Translations under genes and position numbers: made by a program | The notes under the pieces: generated by a model | Told to the model about the DNA's origin: nothing | What the model saw: only the letters and a program-made list of their open reading frames with translations | Database searches by the model: none | Shown here: piece by piece, positions 8,553 through 20,228 of the stretch | How positions within the stretch are numbered: the stretch's first letter is position 1 | Layout: every line of letters begins with the position of its first letter | Origin: Primula veris | Lineage: Eukaryota; Streptophyta; Magnoliopsida; Ericales; Primulaceae | NCBI GenBank assembly: GCA_963682055.1 | Contig: OY821750.1 | Location: forward strand, 16,308,501 to 16,372,500 | DNA: 64,000 nt | Reading direction: 5' to 3'

Positions 8553-11095
8553 GGTAATGTTCTTGAATATGTAGGGAATATTCCTCATTTTTTTCTTGGA
8601 TTTATGGCCAATAGTAGACGGGTTTAACCGACTTTTTTGTTTTCGACATTTTATTTATATTTTTATGGTTTAGGGTTTAGGGTTTTGGTTTTAGGGCTTA
8701 GGGTTTTAGGTTTAGGGTTTAGGTAAATGTTCTTCCATATGTAGGGAATATTCCTCATTTTTTTTCTTGGATTTATGGCCAATAGTAGACGGGTTTAACC
8801 GACTTTTTTGGTTGTCGACATTTTATTTATATTTGTATGGTTTAGGGTTTAGGGTTTTGGTTTTAGGGTTTAGGGTTTCAGGTTCAGGGTTTAGGTAATG
8901 TTCTTGAATATGTAGGGAATATTCCTCATTTTTTTCTTCGATTTATGGCCAATAGTAGACGGGTTTAACCGACTTTTTTGGTTTTTGACATTTTATTTAT
9001 ATTTGTATGGTTTAGGGTTTAGGGTTTTGGTTTTAGGGCTTAGGGTTTTACGTTTAGTGTTTAGGTAATGTTCCTCCATATGTAGGGAATATTCCTCATT
9101 TTTTTTCTTGGATTTATGGCCAATAGTAGACGGGTTTAACCGACTTTTTTGGTTGTCGACATTTTATTTATATTTGTATGGTTTAGGGTTTAGGGTTTTG
9201 GTTTTAGGGTTTAGGGTTTTAGGTTTAGGGTTTAGGTAATGTTCTTGAATATGTAGGGAATATTCCTCATTTTTTTCTTGGATTTATGGCCAATAGTAGA
9301 CGGGTTTAACCGACTTTTTTGTTTTCGACATTTTATTTATATTTTTATGGTTTAGGGTTTAGGGTTTTGGTTTTAGGGCTTAGGGTTTTAGGTTTAGGGT
9401 TTAGGTAAATGTTCTTCCATATGTAGGGAATATTCCTCATTTTTTTTCTTGGATTTATGGCCAATAGTAGACGGGTTTAACCGACTTTTTTGGTTGTCGA
9501 CATTTTATTTATATTTGTATGGTTTAGGGTTTAGGGTTTTGGTTTTAGGGTTTAGGGTTTCAGGTTCAGGGTTTAGGTAATGTTCTTGAAAATGTAGGGA
9601 ATATTCCTCATTTTTTTCTTCGATTTATGGCCAATAGTAGACGGGTTTAACCGACTTTTTTGGTTTTTGACATTTTATTTATATTTGTATGGTTTAGGGT
9701 TTAGGGTTTTGGTTTTAGGGCTTAGGGTTTTACGTTTAGTGTTTAGGTAATGTTCCTCCATATGTAGGGAATATTCCTCATTTTTTTTCTTGGATTTATG
9801 GCCAATAGTAGACGGGTTTAACCGACTTTTTTGGTTGTCGACATTTTATTTATATTTGTATGGTTTAGAGTTTAGGGTTTTGGTTTTAGGGTTTAGGGTT
9901 TCAGGTTTAGGGTTTAGGTAATGTTCTTGAATATGTAGGGAATATTCCTCATTTTTTTCTTCGATTTATGGCCAATAGTAGACGGGTTTAACCGACTTTT
10001 TTGGTTTTCGACATTTTATTTATATTTGTATGGTTTAGGGTTTAGGGTTTAGGGTTTTGGTTTTAGGGCTTAGGGTTTTAGGTTTAGGGTTTAGGTAATG
10101 TTCTTCCATATGTAGGGAATATTCCTTATTTTTTTTCTTGGATTTATGGCCAATAGTAGACGGGTTTAACCGACTTTTTTGGTTGTCGACATTTTATTTA
10201 TATTTGTATGGTTTAGGGTTTAGGGTTTCAGGTTTAGGGTTTAGGTAATGGTCTTGAATATGTAGGGAATATTCCTCATTTTTTCCTTTGATTTATGGCC
10301 AATACTAGACGGGTTTAACCGACTTTTTTGGTTGTCGACATTTTATTTATATTTGTATGGTTTAGGGTTTAGGGTTTTGGTTTTAGGGTTTAGGGTTTCA
10401 GGTTTAGGGTTTAGGTAATGGTCTTGAATATGTAGGGAATATTCCTCATTTTTTTCTTTGATTTATGGCCAATACTAGACGGGTTTAACCGACTTTTTTG
10501 GTTTTTGACATTTTATTCATATTTGTATGGTTTAGGGTTTAGGGTTTTGGTTTTAGGGCTTAGGGTTTTACGTTTAGTGTTTAGGTAATGTTCCTCCATA
10601 TGTAGGGAATATTCCTCATTTTTTTTCTTGGATTTATGGCCAATAGTAGACGGGTTTAACCGACTTTTTTGGTTGTCGACATTTTATTTATATTTGCATG
10701 GTTTAGGGTTTAGGGTTTTGGTTTTAGGGTTTAGGGTTTCAGGTTCAGGGTTTAGGTAATGTTCTTGAATATGTAGGGAATATTCCTCATTTTTTTCTTC
10801 GATTTATGGCCAATAGTAGACGGGTTTAACCGACTTTTTTGGTTTTTGACATTTTATTTATATTTGTATGGTTTAGGGTTTAGGGTTTTGGTTTTAGGGC
10901 TTAGGGTTTTACGTTTAGTGTTTAGGTAATGTTCCTCCATATGTAGGGAATATTCCTCATTTTTTTTCTTGGATTTATGGCCAATAGTAGACGGGTTTAA
11001 CCGACTTTTTTGGTTGTCGACATTTTATTTATATTTGTATGGTTTAGGGTTTAGGGTTTTGGTTTTAGGGTTTAGGGTTTTAGGTTTAGGGTTTA
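8553..11095 (+). repeat. First copy of a 2543-bp tandem duplication (15 monomers)
   Basis: The unit starts A2-B, A1-B-A2-B (8894), A1-B with TTGAAAATG (9576), A5-B (9917), then a B shortened by 21 bp (10094-10243), an A4/B hybrid (10244), A4 (10414), B (10584) and A1-B (10755). Its marks TTTAGAGTT (about 9865), TTATTCATA (c at 10518) and TTTGCATGG (c at 10697) all recur at exactly +2543. Confidence 0.88.
10212..10243 (+). repeat. Shortened B patch lacking 21 bp (first of a family)
   Basis: Two TTTAGGG units run straight into TTTCAGG, without the intervening 21-bp TTTTGG-TTTTAGGG-TTTAGGG segment; the break lies at 10225/10226. The monomer 10094-10243 is only 150 bp. The same shortened form precedes an A4 monomer near 12768, 14293, 16152, 17500, 18510, 20542, 23262, 26648, 29368 and, in another context, 54752. 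Confidence 0.88.
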
Positions 11096-13638
11096 GGTAA
11101 TGTTCTTGAATATGTAGGGAATATTCCTCATTTTTTTCTTCGATTTATGGCCAATAGTAGACGGGTTTAACCGACTTTTTTGTTTTCGACATTTTATTTA
11201 TATTTTTATGGTTTAGGGTTTAGGGTTTTGGTTTTAGGGCTTAGGGTTTTAGGTTTAGGGTTTAGGTAAATGTTCTTCCATATGTAGGGAATATTCCTCA
11301 TTTTTTTTCTTGGATTTATGGCCAATAGTAGACGGGTTTAACCGACTTTTTTGGTTGTCGACATTTTATTTATATTTGTATGGTTTAGGGTTTAGGGTTT
11401 TGGTTTTAGGGTTTAGGATTTCAGGTTCAGGGTTTAGGTAATGTTCTTGAATATGTAGGGAATATTCCTCATTTTTTTCTTCGATTTATGGCCAATAGTA
11501 GACGGGTTTAACCGACTTTTTTGGTTTTTGACATTTTATTTATATTTGTATGGTTTAGGGTTTAGGGTTTTGGTTTTAGGGCTTAGGGTTTTACGTTTAG
11601 TGTTTAGGTAATGTTCCTCCATATGTAGGGAATATTCCTCATTTTTTTTCTTGGATTTATGGCCAATAGTAGACGGGTTTAACCGACTTTTTTGGTTGTC
11701 GACATTTTATTTATATTTGTATGGTTTAGGGTTTAGGGTTTTGGTTTTAGGGTTTAGGGTTTTAGGTTTAGGGTTTAGGTAATGTTCTTGAATATGTAGG
11801 GAATATTCCTCATTTTTTTCTTTGATTTATGGCCAATAGTAGACGGGTTTAACCGACTTTTTTGTTTTCGACATTTTATTTATATTTTTATGGTTTAGGG
11901 TTTAGGGTTTTGGTTTTAGGGCTTAGGGTTTTAGGTTTAGGGTTTAGGTAAATGTTCTTCCATATGTAGGGAATATTCCTCATTTTTTTTCTTGGATTTA
12001 TGGCCAATAGTAGACGGGTTTAACCGACTTTTTTGGTTGTCGACATTTTATTTATATTTGTATGGTTTAGGGTTTAGGGTTTTGGTTTTAGGGTTTAGGG
12101 TTTCAGGTTCAGGGTTTAGGTAATGTTCTTGAAAATGTAGGGAATATTCCTCATTTTTTTCTTCGATTTATGGCCAATAGTAGACGGGTTTAACCGACTT
12201 TTTTGGTTTTTGACATTTTATTTATATTTGTATGGTTTAGGGTTTAGGGTTTTGGTTTTAGGGCTTAGGGTTTTACGTTTAGTGTTTAGGTAATGTTCCT
12301 CCATATGTAGGGAATATTCCTCATTTTTTTTCTTGGATTTATGGCCAATAGTAGACGGGTTTAACCGACTTTTTTGGTTGTCGACATTTTATTTATATTT
12401 GTATGGTTTAGAGTTTAGGGTTTTGGTTTTAGGGTTTAGGGTTTCAGGTTTAGGGTTTAGGTAATGTTCTTGAATATGTAGGGAATATTCCTCATTTTTT
12501 TCTTCGATTTATGGCCAATAGTAGACGGGTTTAACCGACTTTTTTGGTTTTCGACATTTTATTTATATTTGTATGGTTTAGGGTTTAGGGTTTAGGGTTT
12601 TGGTTTTAGGGCTTAGGGTTTTAGGTTTAGGGTTTAGGTAATGTTCTTCCATATGTAGGGAATATTCCTTATTTTTTTTCTTGGATTTATGGCCAATAGT
12701 AGACGGGTTTAACCGACTTTTTTGGTTGTCGACATTTTATTTATATTTGTATGGTTTAGGGTTTAGGGTTTCAGGTTTAGGGTTTAGGTAATGGTCTTGA
12801 ATATGTAGGGAATATTCCTCATTTTTTCCTTTGATTTATGGCCAATACTAGACGGGTTTAACCGACTTTTTTGGTTGTCGACATTTTATTTATATTTGTA
12901 TGGTTTAGGGTTTAGGGTTTTGGTTTTAGGGTTTAGGGTTTCAGGTTTAGGGTTTAGGTAATGGTCTTGAATATGTAGGGAATATTCCTCATTTTTTTCT
13001 TTGATTTATGGCCAATACTAGACGGGTTTAACCGACTTTTTTGGTTTTTGACATTTTATTCATATTTGTATGGTTTAGGGTTTAGGGTTTTGGTTTTAGG
13101 GCTTAGGGTTTTAGGTTTAGGGTTTAGGTAATGTTCTTCCATATGTAGGGAATATTCCTCATTTTTTTTCTTGGATTTATGGCCAATAGTAGACGGGTTT
13201 AACCGACTTTTTTGGTTGTCGACATTTTATTTATATTTGCATGGTTTAGGGTTTAGGGTTTTGGTTTTAGGGTTTAGGGTTTCAGGTTCAGGGTTTAGGT
13301 AATGTTCTTGAATATGTAGGGAATATTCCTCATTTTTTTCTTCGATTTATGGCCAATAGTAGACGGGTTTAACCGACTTTTTTGGTTTTTGACATTTTAT
13401 TTATATTTATATGGTTTAGGGTTTAGGGTTTTGGTTTTAGGGCTTAGGGTTTTACGTTTAGTGTTTAGGTAATGTTCCTCCATATGTAGTGAATATTCCT
13501 CATTTTTTTTCTTGGATTTATGGCCAATAGTAGACGGGTTTAACCGACTTTTTTGGTTGTCGACATTTTATTTATATTTGTATGGTTTAGGGTTTAGGGT
13601 TTTGGTTTTAGGGTTTAGGGTTTCAGGTTCAGGGTTTA
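11096..13638 (+). repeat. Second copy of the 2543-bp tandem duplication
   Basis: Starts exactly 2543 bp after the first copy. TTGAAAATG (near 12133), TTTAGAGTT (about 12408), TTATTCATA (c at 13061) and TTTGCATGG (c at 13240) repeat the marks of the first copy. Differences that postdate the duplication include CTTCG or CTTTG for CTTGG in the A2 monomers, and CTTCC with TTTAGGG near 13120 where the first copy has CCTCC with TTTAGTG. CATATGTAGTGAAT at 13481-13494 is new here. Confidence 0.87.
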
Positions 13639-15158
13639 GGTAATGTTCTTGAATATGTAGGGAATATTCCTCATTTTTTTCTTCGATTTATGGCCAATAG
13701 TAGACGGGTTTAACCGACTTTTTTGGTTTTTGACATTTTATTTATATTTGTATGGTTTAGGGTTTAGGGTTTTGGTTTTAGGGCTTAGGGTTTTACGTTT
13801 AGTGTTTAGGTAATGTTCCTCCATATGTAGGGAATATTCCTCATTTTTTTTCTTGGATTTATGGCCAATAGTAGACGGGTTTAACCGACTTTTTTGGTTG
13901 TCGACATTTTATTTATATTTGTATGGTTTAGGGTTTAGGGTTTTGGTTTTAGGGTTTAGGGTTTCAGGTTTAGGGTTTAGGTAATGTTCTTGAATATGTA
14001 GGGAATATTCCTCATTTTTTTCTTCGATTTATGGCCAATAGTAGACGGGTTTAACCGACTTTTTTGGTTTTCGACATTTTATTTATATTTGTATGGTTTA
14101 GGGTTTAGGGTTTAGGGTTTTGGTTTTAGGGCTTAGGGTTTTAGGTTTAGGGTTTAGGTAATGTTCTTCCATATGTAGGGAATATTCCTTATTTTTTTTC
14201 TTGGATTTATGGCCAATAGTAGACGGGTTTAACCGACTTTTTTGGTTGTCGACATTTTATTTATATTTGTATGGTTTAGGGTTTAGGGTTTCAGGTTTAG
14301 GGTTTAGGTAATGGTCTTGAATATGTAGGGAATATTCCTCATTTTTTCCTTTGATTTATGGCCAATACTAGACGGGTTTAACCGACTTTTTTGGTTGTCG
14401 ACATTTTATTTATATTTGTATGGTTTAGGGTTTAGGGTTTTGGTTTTAGGGTTTAGGGTTTCAGGTTTAGGGTTTAGGCAATGGTCTTGAATATGTAGGG
14501 AATATTCCTCATTTTTTTCTTTGATTTATGGCCAATACTAGACGGGTTTAACCGACTTTTTTGTTTTCGACATTTTATTTATATTTTTATGGTTTAGGGT
14601 TTAGGGTTTTGGTTTTAGGGCTTAGGGTTTTAGGTTTAGGGTTTAGGTAAATGTTCTTCCATATGTAGGGAATATTCCTCATTTTTTTTCTTGGATTTAT
14701 GGCCAATAGTAGACGGGTTTAACCGACTTTTTTGGTTGTCGACATTTTATTTATATTTGCATGGTTTAGGGTTTAGGGTTTTGGTTTTAGGGTTTAGGGT
14801 TTCAGGTTCAGGGTTTAGGTAATGTTCTTGAATATGTAGGGAATATTCCTCATTTTTTTCTTCGATTTATGGCCAATAGTAGACGGGTTTAACCGACTTT
14901 TTTGGTTTTTGACATTTTATTTATATTTGTATGGTTTAGGGTTTAGGGTTTTGGTTTTAGGGCTTAGGGTTTTACGTTTAGTGTTTAGGTAATGTTCCTC
15001 CATATGTAGTGAATATTCCTCATTTTTTTTCTTGGATTTATGGCCAATAGTAGACGGGTTTAACCGACTTTTTTGGTTGTCGACATTTTATTTATATTTG
15101 TATGGTTTAGGGTTTAGGGTTTTGGTTTTAGGGTTTAGGGTTTCAGGTTCAGGGTTTA
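13639..15158 (+). repeat. Transition block with a 1520-bp partial repeat
   Basis: A1 monomers at 13298 and 13639 recur at 14818 and 15159, an offset of 1520 bp, together with the GTAGTGAAT mark (13490 and 15010). Between them lie A5 (13980), a 21-bp-shortened B (about 14280-14300), an A4/B hybrid, and an unusual A4 at 14477 that starts GGCAATGG and ends like A2. This GGCAATGG monomer recurs only at 18865. Confidence 0.82.
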
Positions 15159-16507
15159 GGTAATGTTCTTGAATATGTAGGGAATATTCCTCATTTTTTT
15201 CTTCGATTTATGGCCAATAGTAGACGGGTTTAACCGACTTTTTTGGTTTTTGACATTTTATTTATATTTGTATGGTTTAGGGTTTAGGGTTTTGGTTTTA
15301 GGGCTTAGGGTTTTACGTTTAGTGTTTAGGTAATGTTCCTCCATATGTAGGGAGTATTCCTCATTTTTTTTCTTTGATTTATGGCCAATAGTAGACGGGT
15401 TTAACCGACTTTTTTGGTTGTCGACATTTTATTTATATTTGTATGGTTTAGGGTTTAGGGTTTTGGTTTTAGGGTTTAGGGTTTCAGGTTCAGGGTTTAG
15501 GTAATGTTCTTGAATATGTAGGGAATATTCCTCATTTTTTTCTTCGATTTATGGCCAATAGTAGACGGGTTTAACCGACTTTTTTGGTTTTTGACATTTT
15601 ATTTATATTTGTATGGTTTAGGGTTTAGGGTTTTGGTTTTAGGGCTTAGGGTTTTACGTTTAGTGTTTAGGTAATGTTCCTCCATATGTAGGGAATATTC
15701 CTTATTTTTTTTCTTGGATTTATGGCCAATAGTAGACGGGTTTAACCGACTTTTTTGGTTGTCGACATTTTATTTATATTTGTATGGTTTAGGGTTTAGG
15801 GTTTTGGTTTTAGGGTTTAGGGTTTCAGGTTTAGGGTTTAGGTAATGTTCTTGAATATGTAGGGAATATTCCTCATTTTTTTCTTCGATTTATGGCCAAT
15901 AGTAGACGGGTTTAACCGACTTTTTTGGTTTTCGACATTTTATTTATATTTGTATGGTTTAGGGTTTAGGGTTTAGGGTTTTGGTTTTAGGGCCTAGGGT
16001 TTTAGGTTTAGGGTTTAGGTAATGTTCTTCCATATGTAGGGAATATTCCTTATTTTTTTTCTTGGATTTATGGCCAATAGTAGACGGGTTTAACCGACTT
16101 TTTTGGTTTTTGACATTTTATTTATATTTGTATGGTTTAGGGTTTAGGGTTTCAGGTTTAGGGTTTAGGTAATGGTCTTGAATATGTAGGGAATATTCCT
16201 CATTTTTTCCTTTGATTTATGGCCAATACTAGACGGGTTTAACCGACTTTTCTGGTTGTCGACATTTTATTTATATTTGTATGGTTTAGGGTTTAGGGTT
16301 TTGGTTTTAGGGTTTAGGGTTTCAGGTTTAGGGTTTAGGTAATGGTCTTGAATATGTAGGGAATATTCCTCATTTTTTCCTTTGATTTATGGCCAATACT
16401 AGACGGGTTTAACCGACTTTTTTGGTTGTCGACATTTTATTTATATTTGTATGGTTTAGGGTTTAGGGTTTTGGTTTTAGGGTTTAGGGTTTCAGGTTCA
16501 GGGTTTA
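15159..16507 (+). repeat. Triplication unit 1, 1349 bp (8 monomers)
   Basis: Order: A1-B, A1-B, A5-B (with a 21-bp deletion), A4/B hybrid, A4/B hybrid. Unique marks are GGAGTATTCC near 15353, GGGCCTAGGG at 15990-15998 and CTTTTCTGG near 16250. These three single-base changes reappear in order in the following units. Confidence 0.88.
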
Positions 16508-17856
16508 GGTAATGTTCTTGAATATGTAGGGAATATTCCTCATTTTTTTCTTCGATTTATGGCCAATAGTAGACGGGTTTAACCGACTTTTTTGGTTGTC
16601 GACATTTTATTTATATTTGTATGGTTTAGGGTTTAGGGTTTTGGTTTTAGGGCTTAGGGTTTTACGTTTAGTGTTTAGGTAATGTTCCTCCATATGTAGG
16701 GAGTATTCCTCATTTTTTTTCTTTGATTTATGGCCAATAGTAGACGGGTTTAACCGACTTTTTTGGTTGTCGACATTTTATTTATATTTGTATGGTTTAG
16801 GGTTTAGGGTTTTGGTTTTAGGGTTTAGGGTTTCAGGTTCAGGGTTTAGGTAATGTTCTTGAATATGTAGGGAATATTCCTCATTTTTTTCTTCGATTTA
16901 TGGCCAATAGTAGACGGGTTTAACCGACTTTTTTGGTTTTTGACATTTTATTTATATTTGTATGGTTTAGGGTTTAGGGTTTTGGTTTTAGGGCTTAGGG
17001 TTTTACGTTTAGTGTTTAGGTAATGTTCCTCCATATGTAGGGAATATTCCTTATTTTTTTTCTTGGATTTATGGCCAATAGTAGACGGGTTTAACCGACT
17101 TTTTTGGTTGTCGACATTTTATTTATATTTGTATGGTTTAGGGTTTAGGGTTTTGGTTTTAGGGTTTAGGGTTTCAGGTTTAGGGTTTAGGTAATGTTCT
17201 TGAATATGTAGGGAATATTCCTCATTTTTTTCTTCGATTTATGGCCAATAGTAGACGGGTTTAACCGACTTTTTTGGTTTTCGACATTTTATTTATATTT
17301 GTATGGTTTAGGGTTTAGGGTTTAGGGTTTTGGTTTTAGGGCCTAGGGTTTTAGGTTTAGGGTTTAGGTAATGTTCTTCCATATGTAGGGAATATTCCTT
17401 ATTTTTTTTCTTGGATTTATGGCCAATAGTAGACGGGTTTAACCGACTTTTTTGGTTTTTGACATTTTATTTATATTTGTATGGTTTAGGGTTTAGGGTT
17501 TCAGGTTTAGGGTTTAGGTAATGGTCTTGAATATGTAGGGAATATTCCTCATTTTTTCCTTTGATTTATGGCCAATACTAGACGGGTTTAACCGACTTTT
17601 CTGGTTGTCGACATTTTATTTATATTTGTATGGTTTAGGGTTTAGGGTTTTGGTTTTAGGGTTTAGGGTTTCAGGTTTAGGGTTTAGGTAATGGTCTTGA
17701 ATATGTAGGGAATATTCCTCATTTTTTCCTTTGATTTATGGCCAATACTAGACGGGTTTAACCGACTTTTTTGGTTGTCGACATTTTATTTATATTTGTA
17801 TGGTTTAGGGTTTAGGGTTTTGGTTTTAGGGTTTAGGGTTTCAGGTTCAGGGTTTA
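16508..17856 (+). repeat. Triplication unit 2, 1349 bp
   Basis: An almost exact copy of the preceding unit at an offset of 1349 bp: GGAGTATTCC near 16702, GGGCCTAGGG at 17339 and CTTTTCTGG near 17600. The first A1 (16508) has TTGTCGAC where unit 1 has TTTTTGAC, a class B feature in an A monomer, so a short conversion tract is likely. Confidence 0.88.
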
Positions 17857-18864
17857 GGTAATGTTCTTGAATATGTAGGGAATATTCCTCATTTTTTTCT
17901 TCGATTTATGGCCAATAGTAGACGGGTTTAACCGACTTTTTTGGTTTTTGACATTTTATTTATATTTGTATGGTTTAGGGTTTAGGGTTTTGGTTTTAGG
18001 GCTTAGGGTTTTACGTTTAGTGTTTAGGTAATGTTCCTCCATATGTAGGGAATATTCCTTATTTTTTTTCTTGGATTTATGGCCAATAGTAGACGGGTTT
18101 AACCGACTTTTTTGGTTGTCGACATTTTATTTATATTTGTATGGTTTAGGGTTTAGGGTTTTGGTTTTAGGGTTTAGGGTTTCAGGTTTAGGGTTTAGGT
18201 AATGTTCTTGAATATGTAGGGAATATTCCTCATTTTTTTCTTCGATTTATGGCCAATAGTAGACGGGTTTAACCGACTTTTTTGGTTTTCGACATTTTAT
18301 TTATATTTGTATGGTTTAGGGTTTAGGGTTTAGGGTTTTGGTTTTAGGGCCTAGGGTTTTAGGTTTAGGGTTTAGGTAATGTTCTTCCATATGTAGGGAA
18401 TATTCCTTATTTTTTTTCTTGGATTTATGGCCAATAGTAGACGGGTTTAACCGACTTTTTTGGTTTTTGACATTTTATTTATATTTGTATGGTTTAGGGT
18501 TTAGGGTTTCAGGTTTAGGGTTTAGGTAATGGTCTTGAATATGTAGGGAATATTCCTCATTTTTTCCTTTGATTTATGGCCAATACTAGACGGGTTTAAC
18601 CGACTTTTCTGGTTGTCGACATTTTATTTATATTTGTATGGTTTAGGGTTTAGGGTTTTGGTTTTAGGGTTTAGGGTTTCAGGTTTAGGGTTTAGGTAAT
18701 GGTCTTGAATATGTAGGGAATATTCCTCATTTTTTCCTTTGATTTATGGCCAATACTAGACGGGTTTAACCGACTTTTTTGGTTGTCGACATTTTATTTA
18801 TATTTGTATGGTTTAGGGTTTAGGGTTTTGGTTTTAGGGTTTAGGGTTTCAGGTTTAGGGTTTA
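17857..18864 (+). repeat. Triplication unit 3, 1008 bp (one dimer shorter)
   Basis: GGGCCTAGGG at 18347 and CTTTTCTGG near 18608 lie 1008 bp after those of unit 2. The difference of 341 bp is exactly one A-B dimer; the GGAGTATTCC dimer is the one missing. This is what one unequal exchange between neighbouring dimers would leave. Confidence 0.87.
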
Positions 18865-20228
18865 GGCAATGGTCTTGAATATGTAGGGAATATTCCTCAT
18901 TTTTTTCTTTGATTTATGGCCAATACTAGACGGGTTTAACCGACTTTTTTGTTTTCGACATTTTATTTATATTTTTATGGTTTAGGGTTTAGGGTTTTGG
19001 TTTTAGGGCTTAGGGTTTTAGGTTTAGGGTTTAGGTAAATGTTCTTCCATATGTAGGGAATATTCCTCTTTTTTTTTCTTGGATTTATGGCCAATAGTAG
19101 ACGGGTTTAACCGACTTTTTTGGTTGTCGACATTTTATTTATATTTGCATGGTTTAGGGTTTAGGGTTTTGGTTTTAGGGTTTAGGGTTTCAGGTTCAGG
19201 GTTTAGGTAATGTTCTTGAATATGTAGGGAATATTCCTCATTTTTTTCTTCGATTTATGGCCAATAGTAGACGGGTTTAACCGACTTTTTTGGTTTTTGA
19301 CATTTTATTTATATTTGTATGGTTTAGGGTTTAGGGTTTTGGTTTTAGGGCTTAGGGTTTTACGTTTAGTGTTTAGGTAATGTTCCTCCATATGTAGTGA
19401 ATATTGCTCATTTTTTTTCTTGGATTTATGGCCAATAGTAGACGGGTTTAACCGACTTTTTTGGTTGTCGACATTTTATTTATATTTGTATGGTTTAGGG
19501 TTTAGGGTTTTGGTTTTAGGGTTTAGGTTTTCAGGTTCAGGGTTTAGGTAATGTTCTTGAATATGTAGGGAATATTCCTCATTTTTTTCTTCGATTTATG
19601 GCCAATAGTAGACGGGTTTAACCGACTTTTTTGGTTTTTGACATTTTATTTATATTTGTATGGTTTAGGGTTTAGGGTTTTGGTTTTAGGGCTTAGGGTT
19701 TTACGTTTAGTGTTTAGGTAATGTTCCTCCATATGTAGGGAGTATTCCTCATTTTTTTTCTTTGATTTATGGCCAATAGTAGACGGGTTTAACCGACTTT
19801 TTTGGTTGTCGACATTTTATTTATATTTGTATGGTTTAGGGTTTAGGGTTTTGGTTTTAGGGTTTAGGGTTTCAGGTTCAGGGTTTAGGTAATGTTCTTG
19901 AATATGTAGGGAATATTCCTCATTTTTTTCTTCGATTTATGGCCAATAGTAGACGGGTTTAACCGACTTTTTTGGTTTTCGACATTTTATTTATATTTGT
20001 ATGGTTTAGGGTTTAGGGTTTTGGTTTTAGGGCTTAGGGTTTTACGTTTAGTGTTTAGGTAATGTTCCTCCATATGTAGGGAATATTCCTTATTTTTTTT
20101 CTTGGATTTATGGCCAATAGTAGACGGGTTTAACCGACTTTTTTGGTTGTCGACATTTTATTTATATTTGTATGGTTTAGGGTTTAGGGTTTTGGTTTTA
20201 GGGTTTAGGGTTTCAGGTTTAGGGTTTA
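18865..20228 (+). repeat. Resumed copy of 14477-15840 (offset 4388 bp)
   Basis: Starts with the rare GGCAATGG monomer, then TTTGCATGG (c at 19148), GTAGTGAAT (19398) and GGAGTATTCC (about 19741), each 4388 bp after its partner. 4388 equals 682 + 1349 + 1349 + 1008, so the triplication sits between two copies of its own flank. New private changes: ATTGCTCATT near 19405 and TTTAGGTTTTCAGG near 19525. Confidence 0.85.
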
